Shown here in pieces: positions 57,458 to 64,000 of a stretch of 64,000 nt of DNA. Under the pieces are notes generated by a model. That model had not been told where the DNA came from. It searched no databases and was given only the letters and a program-made list of their open reading frames with translations. Every line of letters begins with the position of its first letter. Position 1 is the first letter of the stretch. A program made the translations under genes and the position numbers. Source of the DNA: JBGSWL01 sp041752455 (lineage in GTDB: Bacteria; Pseudomonadota; Alphaproteobacteria; Rhizobiales; Rhizobiaceae); NCBI GenBank assembly GCA_041752455.1, contig JBGSWL010000140.1:1-64000 (forward strand), in the 5' to 3' direction.

Positions 57458-57784
57458 ATGGCACAAGCAAAACCCCGCGTAAAACTGCAGAAGACCGCCA
57501 CCGTCGGCGAAGTCGTCGTGATCAAGAGCCTGATCAGCCATGCCATGGAATCGGGCCAGCGCAAGGATTCGGCCGGCGCCGTGATCCCGCGTCAGATCAT
57601 CAACAAGTTCGAATGCACCTTCAACGGCCAGCCGGTCTTTTCGTGCGACATCGAGCCTGCGATCTCGGCAAATCCCTACATCGAGTTCACGGCCAAGGTG
57701 AATGAATCCGGCAAGTTCGCGTTCACATGGACCGATGACGACGGCACCGTGACCACGTCCGAACAGGAAATCACGGTCCAGTAA
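57458..57784 (+). CDS. soxZ: Sulfur-oxidation scaffold subunit SoxZ
   Basis: A 108-residue protein that forms the SoxYZ heterodimer and is exported by hitch-hiking with the Tat-targeted SoxY, having no signal peptide of its own. Family pattern: PRVKLQKTATVGEVVVIKSLISHAMESGQRKDSAG, FECTFNGQPVFSCDIEPAISANPYIEF, FTWTDDDGTVTTSEQEI. AAGGAG lies 7 bases before the ATG. A hairpin with T4 follows the gene. Confidence 0.97.
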   Translation: MAQAKPRVKLQKTATVGEVVVIKSLISHAMESGQRKDSAGAVIPRQIINKFECTFNGQPVFSCDIEPAISANPYIEFTAKVNESGKFAFTWTDDDGTVTTSEQEITVQ

Positions 57785-57794
57785 AACGGGCGAT

Positions 57795-57822
57795 CGGGGC
57801 GCCCGAAGAGGCGCCTCGTTTT
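57795..57822 (+). terminator. Hairpin with short T tract between soxZ and soxA
   Basis: CGGGGCGCC pairs with GGCGCCTCG (one G-U pair), followed by TTTT. It sits between soxZ and soxA and may reduce read-through, giving more SoxYZ than downstream subunits. Confidence 0.55.
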
Positions 57823-57847
57823 CAGTCATTCTTTTTGGGAGGAAGAA

Positions 57848-58660
57848 ATGAGATTGTCGAAGCTATTGACGAGCGCCTTGCTCGCAGGCGCCATGATGGG
57901 TGCCGGCGTCTTTGCGGTCTCGGCGCAGGACGAGCTTGAAGAGTACAAGCGCATGCTCGCCGACCCGTTTGCCAATCCGGGCTGGCTTTACGCTGACGAA
58001 GGCGAGGCGCTTTGGGTGACCCCGTCAGGCCCGAAGAACGCCACGCTCGAACAGTGCGACCTCGGCCTTGGTGCCGGTGTTGTCGAAGGCGCCTATGCCC
58101 AGCTTCCGCGCTATTTTGCCGATGCCGACCGGGTGATGGATGCCGATACGCGCATCGCCTGGTGCCGTCAGGAACTGCAGGGCATTCCGTTCGCCGATTC
58201 TGCCAAGACCGCATTCTCCAAACGCGGCAAGAAGTCGGAAATGGAGCAGCTGACCGTGTATGTGGCTTCCAAGTCCGAAGGCATGGACATCAATCCGCCG
58301 ATGGATCATCCCAAAGAGCAGGAAGCCCGCGATATCGGCGAGGCCCTGTTCTACCGCCGCTCGGCCAAACTCGATTATTCGTGCTCGACATGCCACGGCG
58401 TGACCGGCTCGCGTATTCGTCTGCAGGAGCTTTCCAACCTGACGGATCAGGCCGAAACCGGTGCTGTCATGGCGACATGGCCGACTTATCGTGTCAGCCA
58501 TGAAAGCGTGCGCACGATGCAGCACCGCATGTGGGACTGCAATTGGCAGATGCGCATGCCGAACCTGCAATTCGGTTCGGAAGCGGCTGTCGCATTGATC
58601 GCTTACCTGAATGACACCGGACGTGGCTCGCCGATGGCGTCGCCTGGTCTCAAGCGTTGA
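57848..58660 (+). CDS. soxA: SoxA, mono-haem type sulfur-oxidation cytochrome
   Basis: A 270-residue exported cytochrome (signal ending near residue 26, VSAQ) that with SoxX attaches thiosulfate to SoxY. A single haem motif CSTCH is at residues 179-183, with axial/catalytic Cys231 in WDCNWQMR. The N-terminal domain lacks a CxxCH; Cys70 and Cys106 are left, probably as a disulfide in place of the first haem seen in Paracoccus SoxA. This is the Starkeya novella type. It starts with GGGAGGAAGAA upstream and is followed after 14 bases by soxX. Confidence 0.95.
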   Translation: MRLSKLLTSALLAGAMMGAGVFAVSAQDELEEYKRMLADPFANPGWLYADEGEALWVTPSGPKNATLEQCDLGLGAGVVEGAYAQLPRYFADADRVMDADTRIAWCRQELQGIPFADSAKTAFSKRGKKSEMEQLTVYVASKSEGMDINPPMDHPKEQEARDIGEALFYRRSAKLDYSCSTCHGVTGSRIRLQELSNLTDQAETGAVMATWPTYRVSHESVRTMQHRMWDCNWQMRMPNLQFGSEAAVALIAYLNDTGRGSPMASPGLKR

Positions 58661-58674
58661 GGGCGGAAAACATC

Positions 58675-59286
58675 ATGAAAATGAATATCAAGATTGCCGC
58701 AGCATCGGTTCTGATGGCTTGCCTGTCGCCTGCGATTGCCGGCGAAGTCGATCCGGCTCGCGTCGAAGCGGTCGTGCAGGCCTCGTTCGGCGAGCTGACC
58801 CCTGAGCTTCAAGCCCTGATCGATCAGGACGAGACGATGAAGGAATGCTCGCTGCACCGCGATCTGCCGCCGTCCGAAGTTGCCGATGCCATCATTGCAC
58901 GCGAAACTGCCAGTATCGTCTATCCGGCCGACGGTGTCCTGATGGGCGACTGGAAGGTTGCTATCAAGGAATCCAACAACGGCTTCGGCTGGCGCCTGGG
59001 TGATGATCCTGCCAAGACCGTGGGCGGCAACTGCACCGCCTGCCACCAACTGGTCTCGACGGAAGTCGCCTACGGCAATCTCGGCCCGAGCCTGATGGGC
59101 TATGGTCAAGGTCAGACCGTGGATGATGAACTGATAAAGGCCACTTACAACAAGATCTACAATTCTCAGTCGGTGCTGGCCTGTTCGCAGATGCCGCGCT
59201 TCGGTGCGACCGGGTTCCTGACGCCGGAGCAGATCCGCGACTATGTCGCCATGCTCCTGTCGCCGGAAAGCCCGGTCAACCAGTAA
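58675..59286 (+). CDS. soxX: SoxX cytochrome c
   Basis: A 203-residue mono-haem cytochrome that partners SoxA. Signal peptide MKMNIKIAAASVLMACLSPAIA; haem motif CTACH at residues 120-124 in GGNCTACHQLVSTEVAYGNLGPSL; Met ligand in ACSQMPRFGATGFLT. It is the large SoxX form with an N-terminal extension, again as in S. novella, matching the mono-haem SoxA. Its location after soxA rather than before soxY is unusual. Hairpins follow in the gap to soxB. Confidence 0.95.
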   Translation: MKMNIKIAAASVLMACLSPAIAGEVDPARVEAVVQASFGELTPELQALIDQDETMKECSLHRDLPPSEVADAIIARETASIVYPADGVLMGDWKVAIKESNNGFGWRLGDDPAKTVGGNCTACHQLVSTEVAYGNLGPSLMGYGQGQTVDDELIKATYNKIYNSQSVLACSQMPRFGATGFLTPEQIRDYVAMLLSPESPVNQ

Positions 59287-59297
59287 CCGGGCCTGTC

Positions 59298-59356
59298 GCC
59301 GCCCCTGACGGGCGGCACACCTCCCAAGCCCGGCGATGCCCCTTCGCGTCGCCGGG
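59298..59356 (+). other. Two hairpins between soxX and soxB
   Basis: GCCGCCC/GGGCGGC (59298-59316) and CCCGGCGA/TCGCCGGG (59329-59356) form two stable stems without T tracts. They are more like mRNA-stabilising or processing sites within the operon than terminators. Confidence 0.5.
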
Positions 59357-59402
59357 AAGGGCTTCCCCGGATTTGTCCGATCAAAGACCAGGCGAGAGAC
59401 GA

Positions 59403-61100
59403 ATGTATTCAAGACGCGATTTCATGCAGTTGATGGTCAATGCCGGTGTCGTCATCGGTGCGGCTGGTCTTGGCGGCAACGTGACTCGGGCGCTTGCGCA
59501 GCAGAAACTGACGCAGGACGATCTCCTGAAGTTCGATAACAAGGGTCAGGTGACGCTTCTCCACATCACCGACATCCATGCGCAACTGAAGCCGATCTAT
59601 TTCCGTCCGCCTGACACCAATATCGGCGTTGGGGCCTATGCCGGGATTCCGCCGCATCTCGTCGCCGAGGAGTTTCTCAAGACCTTCGGCATCGAGGCGG
59701 GTACAGCGCTCGCCTATGCCCACACGATGGTCAACTATGAAGAACTCGCCCGGACCTATGGCCGCCTCGGCGGACTGGACCGCACGGCAACCCTGATCAA
59801 GGCGATCCGCGCCGATCGCGGCGAGGACAAGGTCCTGCTGCTTGATGGCGGCGATACCTGGCAGGGTTCCTACACATCGCTGAAGACCAACGGCCAGGAC
59901 ATGGTCGACTGCATGGCCGCGCTGAAGCCGGAAGCCATGGTCGGGCACTGGGAGTTCACCTTCGGCGCCGACCGGGTGATGGAAATCGTCGAGGCGATGG
60001 ACTACCCGTTCCTTGCCTCGAACATTTTCGATGCCGAATGGGATGAGCCGGTCTTTGAATCGACGATGATGGTCGAAAAAGGCGGCGTCCAGGTCGCCGT
60101 CATCGGTCAGGCCATGCCCTATACGCCGATTGCAAATCCCAGATGGATGTTCCCGAACTGGTCGTTCGGCATCCGCCCCGAGGCCATCCAGGCCAATGTT
60201 GACAAGGCGCGCGATGAAGGCGCGCAAATCGTCGTGCTGCTGTCGCACAATGGCTTCGACGTCGACCGCAAGCTGGCCTCGGTTGTCACTGGCATCGACG
60301 TCATCCTCACCGGCCATACCCATGACTCGGCGCCGCGCGCCATCGAAGTGGGCAGCACCCTGCTTCTGGCCTCCGGCTCGCACGGGAAGTACATGGGCCG
60401 CGTCGATCTCGAAGTGACAGGCGGCAAGGTGACGGGCTATGCGTCCAATGTCATCCCGATCTTCTCCGACGTGATCACACCGGATCCGGAAATGGCGGCG
60501 TTGATCGATGAAGTGCGCGCGCCGTTCGAAGCCGAGTGCCAGCGGGTGATCGGCAAGACCAACGGGACGCTGTATCGCCGTGGCAACTTCAACGGCACCT
60601 GGGATGATGTGATCTGCGAAGGCATCATCCAGGAGCGCGACACACAGATTGCGCTGTCGCCCGGCTTCCGTTGGGGCACGACGCTTCTTGCTGGCGACAA
60701 CATCACCATCGACGATCTCTATGCGGCAACATCGATGAGCTACCCGGCGGTCTACCGCTCGGAGTTCACCGGCATGCAGCTCAAGGAGATCATGGAGGAT
60801 GTCTGCGACAACCTCTTCAACAAGGACCCGTTCTTCCAGCAGGGCGGCGACATGGTTCGGGTCGGCGGCATGACCTACACCTGCGCGCCGAACAACGAGA
60901 TGGGTTCGCGCATCTCCGACATGAAACTCGCATCGACCGGCGAAGCGCTTGAAGCCGACAAGACCTATGTGGTCGGCGGCTGGGCGAGCGTCAACGAAGG
61001 CACGGAAGGTCCGGCAATCTACGACCTGATGGAAACCTACATCACCGGCAAGGGCACCATCGACCTGCCGACCGGTCAGGCTGTGAAGGTCGTCCTGTAG
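59403..61100 (+). CDS. soxB: Thiosulfohydrolase SoxB
   Basis: A 565-residue dinuclear manganese 5'-nucleotidase-family enzyme that releases sulfate from SoxY-bound thiosulfonate. Tat signal SRRDFMQLMVNAGVVIG; metal motifs LLHITDIHAQL, LLLDGGDTWQGSY, VGHWEFTFG, VLLSHNGFD and TGHTHDSAPRA. The length and the GHWEFTFG variant are diagnostic of SoxB. Starts at ATG 59403. A gap of 83 bases precedes soxC and contains a palindrome. Confidence 0.97.
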   Translation: MYSRRDFMQLMVNAGVVIGAAGLGGNVTRALAQQKLTQDDLLKFDNKGQVTLLHITDIHAQLKPIYFRPPDTNIGVGAYAGIPPHLVAEEFLKTFGIEAGTALAYAHTMVNYEELARTYGRLGGLDRTATLIKAIRADRGEDKVLLLDGGDTWQGSYTSLKTNGQDMVDCMAALKPEAMVGHWEFTFGADRVMEIVEAMDYPFLASNIFDAEWDEPVFESTMMVEKGGVQVAVIGQAMPYTPIANPRWMFPNWSFGIRPEAIQANVDKARDEGAQIVVLLSHNGFDVDRKLASVVTGIDVILTGHTHDSAPRAIEVGSTLLLASGSHGKYMGRVDLEVTGGKVTGYASNVIPIFSDVITPDPEMAALIDEVRAPFEAECQRVIGKTNGTLYRRGNFNGTWDDVICEGIIQERDTQIALSPGFRWGTTLLAGDNITIDDLYAATSMSYPAVYRSEFTGMQLKEIMEDVCDNLFNKDPFFQQGGDMVRVGGMTYTCAPNNEMGSRISDMKLASTGEALEADKTYVVGGWASVNEGTEGPAIYDLMETYITGKGTIDLPTGQAVKVVL

Positions 61101-61135
61101 GCGCAACAAGCGTTCGACAGCGATGTCACTGTCTG

Positions 61136-61161
61136 ATACATACGAAATACTGAATATGTAT
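61136..61161. promoter_or_regulatory. Palindrome upstream of soxC
   Basis: ATACATA (61136-61142) and TATGTAT (61155-61161) are perfect 7-base inverted arms 12 bases apart in the only AT-rich patch between soxB and soxC. It may be a third operator or an internal promoter for soxCD. Confidence 0.4.
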
Positions 61162-61183
61162 GCCTTTGATCCGGGAGGGAAAA

Positions 61184-62479
61184 ATGGCTGAAAAATCATC
61201 AAAAGCGAAGGGCGGCGTCGATCAATCGCGCCGCAACTTCCTGGCCGCTGGCATTGCCGGCGGCGCTGCACTGGCGTCGGGCGGCGTTGCGCGCGCCAAC
61301 GGCGACCCGCTGATCACCGAGGTGCAGGACTGGGCCTCCGTCTTCGGTGACGGCGTCGATGCAACGCCTTATGGCCTACCGATCGAGTTCGAGAGTGACG
61401 TCATCCGCCGCAACGTGCCTTGGCTCACGGCCGATGTGACGTCTTCGATCAACTTCACGCCGATCCACGCCCTTGACGGCACGATCACGCCGGCGGGCTG
61501 TGCCTTCGAGCGTCATCATTCGGGTGCGATCGAACTGAAGAAGGAAGACTACCGGCTGATGATCAACGGTCTCGTCGATCAGCCGCTGGTCTTCACCTAT
61601 GCGGATCTGGAGCGCTTCCCGCGCATCAACCAGATCCTTTTCTGCGAGTGCGCCGCCAATACCGGCATGGAATGGGCCGGTGCGCAGCTTAACGGTGCGC
61701 AGTTCACGCATGGCATGATCCACAACATGGAATATTCCGGCATACCGTTGCGCACGCTGCTGGAAGAAGCCGGGCTTGGCGCAGCCGGTGACTTCAAGGA
61801 CAAGTGGGTCTATGTGGAAGGGGCCGATGCCTCGTCCAATGGCCGCTCGATCCCGCTCGAAAAGGCGCTGGACGATTGCCTTGTCGCCATCAAGGCCAAT
61901 GGCGAGGCGCTTCGCAAGGAGCACGGCTATCCGGTCCGTCTCGTCGTTCCCGGCTGGGAAGGCAATATGTGGGTCAAGTGGCTGCGGCGCATCGAGGTGA
62001 CCGACGGCGCGGTGGAAAGCCGCGAGGAAACCTCGAAGTACACCGACACCCTGGCCGATGGCACGTCGCGCAAATGGACCTGGGTGATGGATGCCAAGTC
62101 GGTGATCACCTCGCCGTCGCCGCAGATGCCGATCACGCACGGCAAAGGCCCGTTGGTCATCACCGGGCTTGCCTGGTCCGGCCATGGCCGCATCACCCGC
62201 GTCGATGTCTCCAAGGATGGCGGCAAGACCTGGGAAACGGCGCGCCTCGGCGAGACGCAAGGGGCGACCAAGGCGCTCACCCGCTTCTATCTCGACACGA
62301 CCTGGAACGGCGAAGACATGCTGCTGCAGTCGCGTGCCATTGACGAGACGGGCTATGTCCAGCCGACCAAGGACCAGCTGCGCGAAGTGCGTGGGCTGAA
62401 CTCGGTTTACCACAACAACTGCATCCAGACCTGGCATGTGAATCCTGACGGGACGGCGGAAAATGTCGAAGTATCGTGA
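61184..62479 (+). CDS. soxC: Sulfane dehydrogenase molybdenum subunit SoxC
   Basis: A 431-residue molybdenum-cofactor protein of the sulfite-oxidase family that oxidises SoxY-bound sulfane sulfur with SoxD. Tat signal SRRNFLAAGIAGGAALASGG; moco-Cys in FCECAANTGMEWAG; substrate/moco region GAIELKKEDYRLMINGLVDQPL and VPGWEGNMWVKWLRRIEV. GGGAGGGAAAAA immediately precedes ATG 61184. It overlaps soxD by 17 bases. Presence of SoxCD means complete oxidation to sulfate rather than sulfur globule formation. Confidence 0.97.
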   Translation: MAEKSSKAKGGVDQSRRNFLAAGIAGGAALASGGVARANGDPLITEVQDWASVFGDGVDATPYGLPIEFESDVIRRNVPWLTADVTSSINFTPIHALDGTITPAGCAFERHHSGAIELKKEDYRLMINGLVDQPLVFTYADLERFPRINQILFCECAANTGMEWAGAQLNGAQFTHGMIHNMEYSGIPLRTLLEEAGLGAAGDFKDKWVYVEGADASSNGRSIPLEKALDDCLVAIKANGEALRKEHGYPVRLVVPGWEGNMWVKWLRRIEVTDGAVESREETSKYTDTLADGTSRKWTWVMDAKSVITSPSPQMPITHGKGPLVITGLAWSGHGRITRVDVSKDGGKTWETARLGETQGATKALTRFYLDTTWNGEDMLLQSRAIDETGYVQPTKDQLREVRGLNSVYHNNCIQTWHVNPDGTAENVEVS

Positions 62480-63533
62480 TCTCATCCTTGCAGCGACGGC
62501 ACTCGTCGCCCTGACCTCCACTGTCCATGCCGGCGATCCTGCCGCCGGTGAAGCCGTGTTCAAGAAGTGCGCTGCCTGCCATGCGGTGGGCGAGGGCGCC
62601 AAGAACAAGGTCGGGCCGATGCTCAACGACATCATCGGCCGCACGGCCGGTACCGTCGAGGGGTTCAAGTATTCGCCGGCGATGATTGCTGCGGGCGAAG
62701 GCGGCCTCATATGGACGCCCGAAAACATCGCCGCCTACATGAAGGACCCGAAGGGCTTTGTTCCGAAGAACAGGATGTCTTTCGCCGGCCTGAAGAAGGA
62801 CGAGGATATCGACAATCTGAACGCTTATCTGGCGACATATTCCGCCGGACAGGCGTCCGAAGCGGCGCCGGTCGAAGCACCTGCTGCGGCGACAGAGACG
62901 GCTGCAGCCGCACCTGCGGCTGCTGCAACCGAAGCACCGGTCATGACCGACGTGGTGGCTTCCAAGGGCAAGTTCGGTCTCGGCCGGCAGGCAAGTGAAG
63001 ACGAGATCCTGGCATGGGACGTCAAGGTCATGCCGGACGGGCGCGGCCTGCCGGACGGTTCCGGTTCGGTCGAAGACGGTGAACCGATCTTCTCGGAGAA
63101 ATGCGCGGCCTGCCATGGCGAGTTCGCCGAAGGTGTCGACAACTGGCCGAAGCTGGCTGGCGGCGAAGACACGCTTGCCGATGATGATCCGCTGAAGACG
63201 GTCGGGTCTTACTGGCCCTACCTGTCGACGGTCTGGGATTACGTGCACCGGTCGATGCCGTACGGCAGCGCCGGCACACTGACCGCTGACGAGACCTACG
63301 CGATCACCGCCTACATCCTCTACTCCAACAACCTGGTCGACGACGACTTCGTTCTGTCCAAGGAGAACTTCCTCGACGTTGAAATGCCCAATGCCGGCAA
63401 CTTCGTCGTCGATGACCGGGCGGAGACCGAGTACAGCAAATGGCGTGCCGAGCCTTGCATGGAAAACTGCAAGGAGACGGTCGAAATCACCAAGAAGGCG
63501 ACAGTCCTCGACGTCACCCCGGACGGCGGCTGA
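62463..63533 (+). CDS. soxD: Di-haem sulfane dehydrogenase cytochrome SoxD
   Basis: A 356-residue periplasmic di-haem cytochrome that accepts electrons from SoxC. Signal peptide to about residue 23 (VHAG), first haem CAACH at 36-40 in a c2-like domain (about 23-128), an Ala/Pro/Glu linker (about 130-162) and a second domain with CAACH at 214-218. The C-terminal CMENC segment is typical. The first domain is nearly the stand-alone cytochrome at 1515-1919 (about 78% identity by hand count), including a long identical stretch after the haem. Confidence 0.95.
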   Translation: MSKYRDLILAATALVALTSTVHAGDPAAGEAVFKKCAACHAVGEGAKNKVGPMLNDIIGRTAGTVEGFKYSPAMIAAGEGGLIWTPENIAAYMKDPKGFVPKNRMSFAGLKKDEDIDNLNAYLATYSAGQASEAAPVEAPAAATETAAAAPAAAATEAPVMTDVVASKGKFGLGRQASEDEILAWDVKVMPDGRGLPDGSGSVEDGEPIFSEKCAACHGEFAEGVDNWPKLAGGEDTLADDDPLKTVGSYWPYLSTVWDYVHRSMPYGSAGTLTADETYAITAYILYSNNLVDDDFVLSKENFLDVEMPNAGNFVVDDRAETEYSKWRAEPCMENCKETVEITKKATVLDVTPDGG

Positions 63534-63590
63534 CCAAGCTGCCGCAACCGGCATCCAAAATCCGCGCTCGGCTTTGGGAGGAGACAGCGC

Positions 63591-64000
63591 TTGAACAAGA
63601 CCTGGAATAGCCGTGCCACCGGAGTGGTCCGGCGGATCGCATCAACCGCCGCGTTCGGGCTGTTGCTCTCCGCTGCGGCAGGTGCAACCGAGGCAGGCCT
63701 GACCGAGAGTGGCAAGGGCCTGTTTGAAAAGGAATGCGCCCGTTGCCACGAGATCGGCGCAGGCGCTCGCAACAAGGTCGGGCCGCATCTCGATGCGCTT
63801 TTCGGTCGTGTGGCGGGTTCCATTTCCGAATTCAGGTATTCGACCGCAGTGAAGACAGCCGGCGAGGGCGGTCTGGTCTGGGACGAAGACACGCTTTCTC
63901 ACTATGTGGAAAAGCCGCGCGAGTTCCTCAAAGGCAACCGCATGTCGTATCGCGGCATGGCCTCTGCCGACGACCGCGCAGCACTGATCGCCTATCTGAA
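63591..64000 (+). CDS. Cytochrome c (SoxE-like), cut by window edge
   Basis: The start of a third c2-type cytochrome, with 136 residues visible. TTG at 63591 follows GGGAGGAG by 6 bases; the N terminus has a signal-like stretch (RIASTAAFGLLLSAAAGA). Haem CARCH is at 49-53, the Met ligand probably Met118 in KGNRMSYRG. The sequence is like the soluble cytochrome at 1515 and the SoxD domain but more distant (Lys/Gly positions changed). It is likely the electron acceptor encoded at the end of the sox operon (SoxE type). Confidence 0.8.
   Translation, partial: MNKTWNSRATGVVRRIASTAAFGLLLSAAAGATEAGLTESGKGLFEKECARCHEIGAGARNKVGPHLDALFGRVAGSISEFRYSTAVKTAGEGGLVWDEDTLSHYVEKPREFLKGNRMSYRGMASADDRAALIAYL

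Noticed and set aside
59409..61271. Minus-strand open frame of 620 codons opposite soxB
   Set aside because: SoxB on the plus strand is certain; the antisense translation has no recognisable pattern.
1..64000. CRISPR arrays, tRNA/rRNA genes, transposases or prophage genes
   Set aside because: No regularly spaced direct repeats, cloverleaf-like segments, or recognisable transposase, integrase or capsid proteins were seen.

Overview
The window reads as a chromosomal segment of a GC-rich alphaproteobacterium, most likely a Hyphomicrobiales (rhizobia-related) aerobic anoxygenic phototroph. The support is bacteriochlorophyll genes (bchI, bchD) under a near-consensus PpsR box, a B12-binding AerR/PpaA-type regulator, a complete thiosulfate-oxidising sox cluster, and rhizobial-style modules: a FabI/DUF3141/MaoC-Pta/AckA operon, a PuuE-UraD fusion and a PreTA/HydA pyrimidine pathway. 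A Hoeflea-like organism would fit, but the genus is only an inference. I see no rRNA, tRNA, CRISPR array, transposase or phage gene.

Layout. 1-3.0 kb: the edge of a photosynthesis gene cluster. bchI-bchD run leftward, divergent from a soluble cytochrome c2 gene, followed by the aerR/ppaA-like regulator. 3.0-7.5 kb: urate catabolism (puuD, uraH, puuE-uraD fusion, allE, allA), with no allantoate amidohydrolase in the cluster. 7.5-13.2 kb: a leftward operon fabI, DUF3141 PHA-synthase-like hydrolase, MaoC-phosphotransacylase fusion, acetate kinase. 13.3-14.7 kb: a di-heme peroxidase-like protein. 14.7-22.5 kb: xylose utilisation (xylR divergent from xylFHGBA), plus a candidate 44-residue secreted peptide after xylR. 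22.5-26.1 kb: a DUF559 endonuclease gene framed by inverted repeats, a YdeI-like protein and a fused 2-oxoacid dehydrogenase E1.

26.1-39.8 kb: reductive pyrimidine catabolism (rutR-like regulator, ureidopropionase-type amidase, hydA, ABC importer, preT, preA). It is interrupted by a phytase-like esterase with a candidate Pho box, two mosaic repeats and a lower-GC HEPN-like gene. Two RutR-type boxes mark the two ends of the regulon. 39.8-50.5 kb: a carbohydrate ABC importer co-transcribed with a D-2-hydroxyacid dehydrogenase, three Gfo/Idh/MocA oxidoreductases and a lactonase-like hydrolase; the substrate is unknown. 50.6-51.1 kb: a Fur-family regulator.

51.1-64.0 kb: sulfur oxidation. Two YeeE/YedE transporters flank a Tat-exported metallo-beta-lactamase-fold protein. 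Then come soxR-soxS (leftward) and soxV-soxW-[69-aa ORF]-soxY-Z-A-X-B-C-D-cytochrome c (rightward). soxX is not in its usual place between soxW and soxY but follows soxA, and SoxA is the mono-heme type. The stand-alone cytochrome c2 beside bchI is about 78% identical by hand count to the first haem domain of SoxD. That ties the phototrophic and lithotrophic electron-transfer genes of this organism to a common, recent origin.
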